From positions 1-47,774 of the forward strand of contig NZ_JAGSPI010000012.1 in the NCBI RefSeq assembly GCF_020381325.1: DNA of 47,774 nt, in the 5' to 3' direction. A program made the translations under genes and the position numbers. Positions 37,776 through 45,234 of the stretch are shown in pieces. The notes under the pieces are model-generated. The model was given only the letters and a program-made list of their open reading frames with translations, had not been told where the DNA came from and did no database searches. The DNA comes from Providencia vermicola (lineage in GTDB: Bacteria > Pseudomonadota > Gammaproteobacteria > Enterobacterales > Enterobacteriaceae). How positions within the stretch are numbered: position 1 is the stretch's first letter; the number at the start of each line of letters is the position of its first letter.

Positions 37776-38250
37776 ATTTAACGTTACAGGTAAAGGAAGA
37801 ATAGCTTTCATCTTTTAATAGATAAATATTGTCATCTATTTTAATAATGTTGACATAGTATTTAATTTTATCTTGCTCTAATTGAATAAAGTTAGAAAAA
37901 ATTTCTTCGGGGATATTATCGGATGATGTAATAGAAAATGATGTGAAATTAATAACATAATTGCCTTTGTAGTCAATGGATTGGTAATCAAAATAGATGG
38001 CTCTATCTAATCGGTAAGTTAATTCATTGCTCTTGATATAGCCAAACATATTCATTCTACCATGGTTATCGTCAGCAAGCTGAATAGTCACTTTAGATCT
38101 TAAATTCAATCCATCTTGTGTTCCATTGTCTTTAATCCAGATATTCTCTGAATAGCAAACCTTCATATCGTTATTTTCTTTTTTAACAGCATAAGATGTA
38201 ATGGTAACTAATGTCACTAAAACTAATGAGGTGATAATATACTTTTTCAT
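37774..38250 (-). CDS. FidL-like membrane-anchored protein
   Basis: A 158-residue protein with one N-terminal hydrophobic segment (about 4-22, IITSLVLVTLVTITSYAV) and a periplasmic part containing CYSENIWIKDN and the closing SYSSFTCNVK, with one Cys near each end. Layout and partner gene match the FidL-like family (Salmonella FidL, E. coli YqeJ). These are encoded behind ToxR-type regulators and are thought to work with their periplasmic domain, much as ToxS does for ToxR. The ATG follows the regulator's stop codon without any gap, so translation is probably coupled. Family call rests on context plus size; sequence similarity is weak. Confidence 0.65.
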   Translation of the reverse strand: MKKYIITSLVLVTLVTITSYAVKKENNDMKVCYSENIWIKDNGTQDGLNLRSKVTIQLADDNHGRMNMFGYIKSNELTYRLDRAIYFDYQSIDYKGNYVINFTSFSITSSDNIPEEIFSNFIQLEQDKIKYYVNIIKIDDNIYLLKDESYSSFTCNVK

Positions 38251-39210
38251 TTAAATTCTCTGATCGTTAATTGAAACACAATCATATTTTTTATTTCTTT
38301 CTTTGCAGATACTAATAGCCACATTTTTATCAAGTGAATAGGTTTTGTTTAAATCAGATAAGACAAAAACTCTCTTTGGTGTATCACAAGAGATATTATA
38401 TCTATCTAACTTAGTGTTTATAAAGGTAATATTATCATTTGAGATTTTACCTACCATCTCAATAGGGGTCTGTATAACGCAACTATCTCGTGTACTAATG
38501 GTAAGGTAATTACTCGTATCATTTTTACTTGGTGAGAAGTTGTACACCAATAAATAAATTAAATAACAAACAGCTAGTGTTGAAATTGCTAATAATATTA
38601 GCTTTGTTTTTTTTCTCGCAATGGTTTTTGCTTTTTCATTTTTGCTTTCTATTGCTATTAAGTTGTTTTTTAAGGTATTATTTTTGTTGTTTTCAATGAT
38701 AATGTTTGAAGGTGGCTCTGTGATTAATATTATAGCGTTATTATCTGGATTTGGATTTTCTGGTATTTTCAAATTTTGTTTAATATTTTCAACATCATCA
38801 TGCTTTTTATGATGATAATAAATATTTTCGTCATATTGATTTTTTTGCGTTAAATCTTCAAGTTTATGAATGGATGTTGGGGTCTCAAGGCGAAAGCCCT
38901 TTTTGGGTATGGTAACAATAGATTGCGGGTCAATTCCGATTAACTCAAGCTTTTTTCTTATTTCACTAATATAGGTGTTTAAATTATTATTTGAGCCCAC
39001 AAGACCATACTCCTCCCAAACGTTAGTAAGAAGTTCATCTCGTGTAGCGATACCTTTTTTTAGATTCAATGATATGATTTCATTAAATAATCTAGTAGCA
39101 GGTTTGGATAACTCAATATTTTGACTGTGATCAAGTTTTAAGTAAATTAAACTTGTTTTTTGCTCGAAAATATATCTTTCATCAATGATATAGTCATGTA
39201 ATTCATTCAT
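38251..39210 (-). CDS. ToxR/MarT-like membrane-anchored transcriptional regulator
   Basis: A 319-residue regulator with three parts. Residues 1-110 form an OmpR/ToxR-type winged helix (LSKPATRLFNEIISLNLKKG, then VGSNNNLNTYISEIRKKLEL and VTIPKKGFRLET, the usual wing). A long, Asn/Lys-rich cytoplasmic linker follows (110-200). One membrane helix (about 203-224, LILLAISTLAVCYLIYLLVY) leads to a small periplasmic domain with four cysteines (244, 275, 302, 311) that may form redox-sensitive disulfides. This is the CadC/ToxR/MarT plan: sensing in the periplasm, DNA binding from the membrane. It is next to and convergent with the fimbrial operon, its likely target. Confidence 0.85.
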   Translation of the reverse strand: MNELHDYIIDERYIFEQKTSLIYLKLDHSQNIELSKPATRLFNEIISLNLKKGIATRDELLTNVWEEYGLVGSNNNLNTYISEIRKKLELIGIDPQSIVTIPKKGFRLETPTSIHKLEDLTQKNQYDENIYYHHKKHDDVENIKQNLKIPENPNPDNNAIILITEPPSNIIIENNKNNTLKNNLIAIESKNEKAKTIARKKTKLILLAISTLAVCYLIYLLVYNFSPSKNDTSNYLTISTRDSCVIQTPIEMVGKISNDNITFINTKLDRYNISCDTPKRVFVLSDLNKTYSLDKNVAISICKERNKKYDCVSINDQRI

Positions 39211-39504
39211 AGAATGCTGTTTGCTCTCTCTAAATTAAATGAAAATAGCAAAGCCGCAAAAGAATGCAGCTAAATAAAATTAATTTTAGATAAACTTTAT
39301 TTTTATTATTGTTATAGTCTAATTAGTGAATCAATTAACTGCAAGTATTGTGGGGTGAGCAATTTTGTTATTAATTAGCAAAATTATTGATTTGATAGCC
39401 TTGGTGTTATTTAAAACTGCATTATTAATAATTTTAGATTTTTATATTATCTGGTAATCTTATTCATTGTTAAAAAAATATAAAAAACTATGAACTTGTC
39501 ATTC

Positions 39505-39540
39505 ATAGGAGTAATCCTATTCTATAGGATAATTCCTAGG
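39505..39540. promoter_or_regulatory. two adjacent dyads with 19-bp spacing
   Basis: ATAGGA-gtaa-TCCTAT (39505-39520) is followed by ATAGGA-taat-TCCTAG (39524-39539). Each is a 6-bp inverted repeat with a 4-nt centre, and the two are 19 bp apart, nearly two helical turns. This looks like tandem operator sites on one face of the DNA, about 300 bp upstream of the ToxR-like gene. The binding protein is unknown. Confidence 0.5.
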
Positions 39541-39610
39541 TGCACTTACGTACAATTGTTTTTTTATTTATTAATAATAAATACTGGCATTTTATGGATG
39601 CAATAGTAAA

Positions 39611-39642
39611 TATTAGGCAAAGAATTAAATCTCTGCCTAATA
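39611..39642 (-). terminator. terminator-like hairpin behind the TonB-dependent receptor gene
   Basis: Perfect 9-bp arms TATTAGGCA (39611-39619) and TGCCTAATA (39634-39642) with a 14-nt loop lie just after the receptor stop codon; TTTACTATT follows on the minus strand. Confidence 0.65.
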
Positions 39643-39651
39643 TATTATGGG

Positions 39652-41649
39652 TTAGTATTTATATTCGATACCTAACCAATAGTTACGACCTTCTTCAATA
39701 TAGCCATTAGTGTATTCATAAGACTTATCAAATAAGTTATTCACTGAGGTATTGGCGGAAATGCCTTGGCCTAAGTCATAATCTAAACGTAGGTCAGTTT
39801 TAGCAAATCCGCGCACTTTACTTTCATCATCCACATAGTTAAATGCCCAGCTTCTGGCTTCCTCTGTCACTGTAATGCTAAACGGCTCATAAGGGGTAAA
39901 TTTCACCCAAGCAAAGGCTTTATGGGTTGGCAATTCAGCCACGTGTTTGACGCTGTAGTGTTTTGGATCGGCATGAATATATCCGTAGCTTAAACCTGCT
40001 TCCATCCAATCGGTAATTTGGCCAGTCGTGCCTAAATCAATACCAAAGTAGTCGACTTTTCCACTATTGCGGTTTTCTAATAAAGGATTTCCATTTTTAT
40101 CAGTGCCGACATGATGTGCCATAATAGCATCCGAGACATGGTTGTAATAAATACTGGAGGTATATGACCAAAGAGGTGAAACATGGCCTTTGTAAGTTAA
40201 ATCGTAAGTTAGCGCACGTTCTGCATCTAGATGTGGGTTAATAACAAAAGTGACAGGTGTTTTCATTTTTTCTTTGGTATAACGCTCTTTTTGCGTTGGG
40301 AAACGGCTTCTTTCAGAAATAGAGAATTGTACTGTATCTTCATTTGCTAAGTGGTAACGCGCCATGGCTTCCCAATTGAAGGCATGCTGACTATTACCAT
40401 CGTATTTTTCGAAGTTTGCTGTATCGTAATTATAACGTTTACCATCGGCACTTTTGCGCCAGTCATAACCAATACCACCGATAATATCTAAGTTATCAGA
40501 GGCAACCCATTGATATTCTGTGGCAATAGAATAGGTATTGTCTTTATAGCGGTCGAAGGGCACATCTTTTCTTGCACGGGCACGGTGTACGTCTTCTTTC
40601 CAGTGTGCAGCGAATGACAACATATCGAGTTCACGCACAGTGAAATCAACACGCATATCGGCACCATTGCTGTAGTCATCGTAACGGCTGTAGTTATAAA
40701 TCCCTTTTTCGTAATCTTTGACAGATTTGTATTGGTGTAGGGTATTTTTAAAGGTGTCGTGGTAGAAACGACTCTGTAGGGCTATGCCATCAGTGACTTG
40801 GGTTGTTCCATTAAAATAGATGCTTTCTTTATCGTAAGCGGGCCATTGCCAGTATTGTTGTTTCTTATTCGTGACACTCGGTGCGCTGTTTTTGTCACCA
40901 TCTTGTTTAAGATAGGTCACAACATATTCATCGGCTTCGCGCGGTGTCCAACCCACCTTGACCATCATCCGTTTGTCATCTGTCGCAGAGTTAGGGCGGC
41001 GTCCATTGCTTCCCGCTAATGGGTTGTCGTTCTCGGAATTAGGGATCCCCATAAAACGCTGTTTATACTGGCTACCACTGACTTGAATAAACCCTAAGTC
41101 ATTGCGGCCACCTAATCGTGCGCTAATATTGTGGGCATTATCTGCGCCACGGGCAAAACCTTGGTTTAAGCTGATATTAGCTTCAAACGGCTTTTTTGGG
41201 GTTGCGGTAGTTAAGTTAATCGCACCGCCCATTAAGTTTGGCCCTTGCAGTAACGAGGTATAGCCAGTAGACAGCTCAACACTTGCCAATTCGCTGGTCA
41301 TAAAGCGGCCTAAGTCTAACGTACCATCATAGGGCACGTAGGTTGGGATACCGTCAAAGAAGATAGGTACTTGGCGGCTATCAAAACCACGCACATTCAC
41401 CTGTGTTTCATTACGGTTACCTGATTTTTGAATAGAAACCCCCGGTAGGGTGCTCAATGCTTGCGCTACGTTGGTTTTATTCAATTGCTTCATTTGTTCT
41501 TCAGTGATGACATTGGCATCCGCTGCGAGTGGTGTACTCCAAACAGACATCACGTCAGCATTGTTCTCTGCTTTAGGGGCAGATGCGGCGTGCCCTTGTG
41601 CTGCGAATAAAGCCATCCCAACTAAATAGGTTATTTGTTTTATTTTCAT
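39652..41649 (-). CDS. TonB-dependent outer-membrane receptor
   Basis: A 665-residue receptor with signal peptide ending AAQGHA, an N-terminal plug (about 40-150: NVAQALSTLPGVSIQKSGNR, VNVRGFDSRQVPIFFDGIPT, LLQGPNLMGGAINL) and a beta-barrel with the closing signature NLFDKSYEYTNGYIEEGRNY and a terminal aromatic residue (IEYKY). Receptors of this type resemble those for siderophores or vitamin B12; the ligand cannot be read from the sequence. It lies 132 bp after modD on the same strand, and a ModE-type site overlaps its likely -10 region. That context points to a molybdenum- or tungsten-containing ligand. No clear TonB box was located. Confidence 0.9.
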   Translation of the reverse strand: MKIKQITYLVGMALFAAQGHAASAPKAENNADVMSVWSTPLAADANVITEEQMKQLNKTNVAQALSTLPGVSIQKSGNRNETQVNVRGFDSRQVPIFFDGIPTYVPYDGTLDLGRFMTSELASVELSTGYTSLLQGPNLMGGAINLTTATPKKPFEANISLNQGFARGADNAHNISARLGGRNDLGFIQVSGSQYKQRFMGIPNSENDNPLAGSNGRRPNSATDDKRMMVKVGWTPREADEYVVTYLKQDGDKNSAPSVTNKKQQYWQWPAYDKESIYFNGTTQVTDGIALQSRFYHDTFKNTLHQYKSVKDYEKGIYNYSRYDDYSNGADMRVDFTVRELDMLSFAAHWKEDVHRARARKDVPFDRYKDNTYSIATEYQWVASDNLDIIGGIGYDWRKSADGKRYNYDTANFEKYDGNSQHAFNWEAMARYHLANEDTVQFSISERSRFPTQKERYTKEKMKTPVTFVINPHLDAERALTYDLTYKGHVSPLWSYTSSIYYNHVSDAIMAHHVGTDKNGNPLLENRNSGKVDYFGIDLGTTGQITDWMEAGLSYGYIHADPKHYSVKHVAELPTHKAFAWVKFTPYEPFSITVTEEARSWAFNYVDDESKVRGFAKTDLRLDYDLGQGISANTSVNNLFDKSYEYTNGYIEEGRNYWLGIEYKY

Positions 41650-41674
41650 TATGTCTTTCCAGTTTCATTAATTA

Positions 41675-41698
41675 CGATATATTTTTTTTTATATAACG
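41675..41698. promoter_or_regulatory. ModE-type operator of the TonB-dependent receptor gene
   Basis: CGATATAT (41675-41682), eight T residues, ATATAACG (41691-41698). Both halves fit the ModE pattern CGnTATAT-N8-ATAnCG-like as I recall it from E. coli modA. On the minus strand the site overlaps TTATAT, a plausible -10 box placed 16 bp after TTATGG, so binding of molybdate-ModE would repress. Start codon of the receptor is 26 bp downstream. Confidence 0.7.
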
Positions 41699-41724
41699 AT
41701 GTGCGTCATTAACCATAAGTCAGT

Positions 41725-41746
41725 ACAGCCTACGGGAGTAGGCTGT
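41725..41746. other. stem-loop between modD and receptor gene
   Basis: Perfect 9-bp arms ACAGCCTAC (41725-41733) and GTAGGCTGT (41738-41746) with a GGGA centre. There is no T-run on the minus-strand side, so it is not a standard terminator for the modD transcript; it may stabilise an mRNA end or only partly terminate. Confidence 0.55.
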
Positions 41747-41781
41747 TTTAGCGAATGGCTTTTTAACGCAGACTTCTTAGG

Positions 41782-42627
41782 TTACTGCTTAAAAATCTTC
41801 ACTTTTATATCTCGAGGAGCCGCATAATATGGTGCGGAAGTCACTAACAATGGCACGCCTGTTTGGGCGAATTCTTCAATGGTTTTTAAATTGATTCCAC
41901 CTGCCAACGATAACTGGCAAGGTCGCTTTTGTACGCTAGCCAGCTGCTGTAATTGCTGAATTTGGTTCGTTGGTAATTTATCGAGTTGCACAATATCTGC
42001 TTGGGCTTTGATGGCAAGTTCAGCTTGTTGATAATCGTCGGCTTCTACAATGATTAGCTTTTCGGGTGCATTTTGGCGTAAAGCTTGCACATGCGCATTC
42101 CAATCATCTGGATTTTCAAGGCACTGGCGATGGTTAGTAAACAGCAAAATACTTTCTGCGCTGCCTGTTCGGTGAATAATGGCGCCCCCTGCCAAAATCG
42201 CAGTTAAGGCAAGAGGCTTAGTGTTTGGGATGGTTTTTCGCGTACAAGCGAGTTGCCCATTAGGCTGATACTGGCGCAAAATAGAGACCATTTGCTGGGT
42301 GTAGTGGCTAACTCCCCCGCACCATTCAAGGACGTTTTGCACCGCTTTCCAGCCTTGATGTAACGCTTCAATCGGCCCTGTGGCACGAATTAAAATGCTT
42401 TGAGGTTCGACAATCTGCCCATCATGAAAATGGCATTCACAGGTAACCCCGAGCTTCTCTAGCATGCGTTTTGCAATGTGAATACCACTGACGCAGCCCC
42501 CTTGCTTGGAGGCAAATGTGATTACGCCAAGTTGTGAGTGCAGCCCCAAGGCGCGGGTGGTTAAGTCGCCATATTGAATGTCGTCTAACAGCAGCTGGTC
42601 AATGAATGCATCAGGTAGATAAATCAT
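41782..42627 (-). CDS. modD: ModD, quinolinate phosphoribosyltransferase-like protein
   Basis: A 281-residue protein with the fold of nicotinate-nucleotide pyrophosphorylase (NadC): N-terminal alpha/beta domain (to about 105) and TIM-like barrel with TRKTIPNTKPLALTAILAGG, HRTGSAESILLFTNHR, VEADDYQQA and LSLAGGINLKTIEEFA. The ModD branch is known from molybdenum gene clusters; its reaction has not been established to my knowledge. The fold suggests transfer between PRPP and a small acid. Start overlaps the stop of the methyltransferase gene by four bases (coupled). Last gene of the five-gene operon. Confidence 0.88.
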   Translation of the reverse strand: MIYLPDAFIDQLLLDDIQYGDLTTRALGLHSQLGVITFASKQGGCVSGIHIAKRMLEKLGVTCECHFHDGQIVEPQSILIRATGPIEALHQGWKAVQNVLEWCGGVSHYTQQMVSILRQYQPNGQLACTRKTIPNTKPLALTAILAGGAIIHRTGSAESILLFTNHRQCLENPDDWNAHVQALRQNAPEKLIIVEADDYQQAELAIKAQADIVQLDKLPTNQIQQLQQLASVQKRPCQLSLAGGINLKTIEEFAQTGVPLLVTSAPYYAAPRDIKVKIFKQ

Positions 42628-43442
42628 AATGTCAGTTCCGATTCATCCACGACATCCCACGAGACCATTGCCCAGTCCCTTGATGGATAAGATATTTTCT
42701 TTCCTGATGCCGTTTGAACATCGTAATAGCGGCGAAGAATATCCGTTTCTTCTGGTGTGATATTTTTGAGTGACCAATTGACGCTATCCACAAAGGCTTC
42801 AAAGCTATCAAAGCCACCTTTATTTGGGCTTTTAATGAAATCGACACGGGCATTGATACCCATTTGATGCAGGATGTTCACCGCATAAATATAGGTTGGT
42901 AACCGAATGACTTCACGGCCAATCTCTCGAATAATATTTTCATCAATAAAGGCTGGGTTGATGGTATGCGTGGTGTAAACGCGCAGTTTTGTTTGGCGAT
43001 TGAGCTTAAGTAGCGCCGTTTTTAAATCATCGACTAACGTTGAGCGGGAAGCGACGGATATATCCACTTTAGGCAGAGTTGCCCAACTGTCTTCCCATGC
43101 GAGTTGCTCAAAGTGGGCATTGGGAATACCCAGTTCTTTAGCGCGAAGCCGTGCCATTTCTAGCATGCCACCGCTGTAATCAATACCAATAACCTCTTTA
43201 AATTCATTGGCCAGACACAGGCTAATCGAACCTGGGCCACAGCCCACATCCAGTAAAGTATGTGCGCCTGTAAAATCCATCAGTTCACGAAAGCGCACTA
43301 AATAGGGGTCATTAGGATTGGCACAATTTTGTGCCATTTGCTGGGCTTTTTTATCCCAATGTTCGGGTTCTTTGCGGGTTCTATGCGCTTGCTGCATATG
43401 TTCTTGGTACATTTTAGAAAAATCAATTTGGTTGATTAACAT
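42624..43442 (-). CDS. class I SAM-dependent methyltransferase
   Basis: A 272-residue Rossmann-fold methyltransferase. Motif I is LLDVGCGPGS (63-72), with the acidic residue of motif II in VIGIDYSGGM (Asp88). The N-terminal 60 residues and the C-terminal 90 (GGFDSFEAFVDSVNWSLKNI) are not typical of rRNA or quinone methyltransferases. Substrate unknown. Placement between an ABC importer and ModD, with coupled translation, argues for a small molecule tied to metal uptake. It starts 11 bp after the ATPase stop. Confidence 0.85.
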   Translation of the reverse strand: MLINQIDFSKMYQEHMQQAHRTRKEPEHWDKKAQQMAQNCANPNDPYLVRFRELMDFTGAHTLLDVGCGPGSISLCLANEFKEVIGIDYSGGMLEMARLRAKELGIPNAHFEQLAWEDSWATLPKVDISVASRSTLVDDLKTALLKLNRQTKLRVYTTHTINPAFIDENIIREIGREVIRLPTYIYAVNILHQMGINARVDFIKSPNKGGFDSFEAFVDSVNWSLKNITPEETDILRRYYDVQTASGKKISYPSRDWAMVSWDVVDESELTL

Positions 43443-43453
43443 GATCCCTGACC

Positions 43454-44221
43454 TTAATAAGAAAACGTTGATGGAAGCTGGAAGTGGGCTTGAATACTGC
43501 GCTCATCCACATTATAAAGTGCTGCCAAGTTAGTAAGTGTTAACATACTTTTTGATAAACCTTGTCGCGCTTTTTGGTGTTTGTCTAGCAAAATGACGTT
43601 GTCAGCGATGGCGGCAGCGTGTTGTGGGTGGTGGGTCGACATCAACACGGTCATGCCATGAGCTTTCAATTTCTCAATTTGCTCAAGTAGGCGAATTTGG
43701 TTACCAAAATCGAGGCTAGCGGCAGGTTCATCCATAATCAGTAGCAAGGGTTTTTGTATTAACGCGCGGGCGATTAGGACTAATTGTTTTTCGCCGCCAC
43801 TGAGTGTGCTGTAAAGGCGAGTCGCAAGGTGAGGGATGTTCAGCCGTTCGAGTTGTTGAAGTGCTTGGTTTTTTTCGCTATCACCAGGGACAGAAAATAA
43901 AGAAATATGAGGGGTTAAGCCCATCATTACCATATCTAACACAGTAAAGGTAAAAGGCGTATCGTGGGCTTGTGGTACGTAAGCAATCACTCTTGCGATA
44001 TCCCGCTGTTTTAGCGTTTTTATGGACTGATTGTTGAGCGAAATTTCGCCATGGATTGCGGGTAACAAACCTAATAACGTTTTCATTAAGGTGGTTTTTC
44101 CGCAACCATTTGCACCTAGCAGGCAAGTAATTTCCTTTTCAGGTAAGGAAAGATTGATGCCATCAATGATTGCGGTGTTGTGGTAGCCAATAGCAACGTT
44201 ATTAAGGGTCATTATCGTCAT
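43454..44221 (-). CDS. ABC transporter ATP-binding protein (FecE/BtuD type)
   Basis: A 255-residue ATPase with all motifs: Walker A GANGCGKT (36-43), Q-loop YVPQAHD, signature LSGGEKQLVLIARAL (140-154), Walker B LLLIMDEPAASLDFG and the H-loop MSTHHPQHA. Powers the importer whose permease and binding protein are encoded just upstream; start overlaps the permease stop (ATGA). Type II (BtuCD-like) importers serve siderophores, B12, haem and, in Haemophilus MolBC, molybdate or tungstate. ModD next to it favours the last group. Confidence 0.93.
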   Translation of the reverse strand: MTIMTLNNVAIGYHNTAIIDGINLSLPEKEITCLLGANGCGKTTLMKTLLGLLPAIHGEISLNNQSIKTLKQRDIARVIAYVPQAHDTPFTFTVLDMVMMGLTPHISLFSVPGDSEKNQALQQLERLNIPHLATRLYSTLSGGEKQLVLIARALIQKPLLLIMDEPAASLDFGNQIRLLEQIEKLKAHGMTVLMSTHHPQHAAAIADNVILLDKHQKARQGLSKSMLTLTNLAALYNVDERSIQAHFQLPSTFSY

Positions 44222-45234
44222 TTGGCTCGCCTTGTTTGCAATAAAATAGCCAAAAAGAACGGTGCACCCACCGCAGAAGTGAGGATCCCTAACGGGAGTT
44301 CAATGGCGGCAATTGTACGAGCGAGGGTATCCGTGATCAGCAGCATAATTGCCCCAATCGCCAGTGATGCAGGGAGCTGGTAACGAAAGTTAGCACCCAC
44401 TATCATCCGAGTGATATGGGGTATAATCAACCCTACCCAACCAATAATCCCCGCAATGGATACGGCACTCGCCGTGAGTAACGTGGCGCAGACGATAAAG
44501 ATAGCACGCATTAAACTCACATTAATACCAAGGCTTTTGGCTTCTTCATCGGATAAGCTCAGTAAATTCATTCGCCATCGTAATAATAGCAGGGGAATGG
44601 TGCCGATTATCATTAATGGCAAGACGGACAAAAGGTCTTCTTGCGTAATGGATGATAACCCGCCGAGTAACCAAAATGTAATCGACGGTAATTGGGTGTA
44701 AGGGTCTGCCAAAATTTTCATCAAAGAAATGGCAGAGCCACAAATGGCGCTGATGGCGACACCGACAAGGACTAGCGATAAAATTGGGTCATGTTGGCGT
44801 GCAAGGCGTGCAATAAAACACACGACGGCCACGGTGATTAAGCCCCCAATAAAGGCGGCTAACTGAATATAAATCAATGATTGCCCAAAGAAAATGCCAA
44901 CAACAGCGCCAACGCCAGCACCTGCTGAGACCCCTAAAATATCGGGGGAAACCAGTGGATTGCGAAACATACCTTGGTAAGCCGCACCTGCAATGGATAG
45001 TGCTCCGCCAATAATAATTGCAGCTAATGTGCGAGGGAAACGTATTTGCCAAAAGACGGTTTCATTACGTGGGTCACTAACATCAACTTGAGAAGAAAAT
45101 AAACTGGCAAATAGCCGATACAGTTCATCGAGGGTAAGTGAATACTTACCACTCGTTAAAGCAATCACTAAGCTAGCGAATAAAATAAGAATTAATAATA
45201 AGGGTTTAACCCCTTTGTTCGTCATTCCACTCAT
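44218..45234 (-). CDS. ABC transporter permease, FecCD family
   Basis: A 338-residue inner-membrane protein with about nine or ten membrane helices. FecCD/BtuC signatures are present: RFPRTLAAIIIGGALSIAGAAYQGMFRNPLVSPDILGVSAGAGVGAV is split here into RFPRTLAAIIIGGAL and NPLVSPDILGVSAGAG, then GIIGWVGLIIPHITRMIVG, and ELPLGILTSAVGAPFFLAIL near the end. Homodimer expected. Start overlaps the binding-protein stop by four bases. Equivalent in layout to MolB of Haemophilus. Confidence 0.93.
   Translation of the reverse strand: MSGMTNKGVKPLLLILILFASLVIALTSGKYSLTLDELYRLFASLFSSQVDVSDPRNETVFWQIRFPRTLAAIIIGGALSIAGAAYQGMFRNPLVSPDILGVSAGAGVGAVVGIFFGQSLIYIQLAAFIGGLITVAVVCFIARLARQHDPILSLVLVGVAISAICGSAISLMKILADPYTQLPSITFWLLGGLSSITQEDLLSVLPLMIIGTIPLLLLRWRMNLLSLSDEEAKSLGINVSLMRAIFIVCATLLTASAVSIAGIIGWVGLIIPHITRMIVGANFRYQLPASLAIGAIMLLITDTLARTIAAIELPLGILTSAVGAPFFLAILLQTRRAK

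Larger units (their letters stand above)
39211..39651. other. promoter region of the ToxR-like gene
   Basis: The 440 bp are very AT-rich and hold no gene. They contain the double dyad at 39505-39540 and the terminator of the receptor gene at 39611-39642. The regulator's own promoter should be here but I cannot fix its position. Confidence 0.5.

Noticed and set aside
41725-41746. Intrinsic terminator ending the modD transcript
   Set aside because: The stem is perfect, but on the transcribed (minus) strand no U-tract follows, so it is listed as a stem-loop only.
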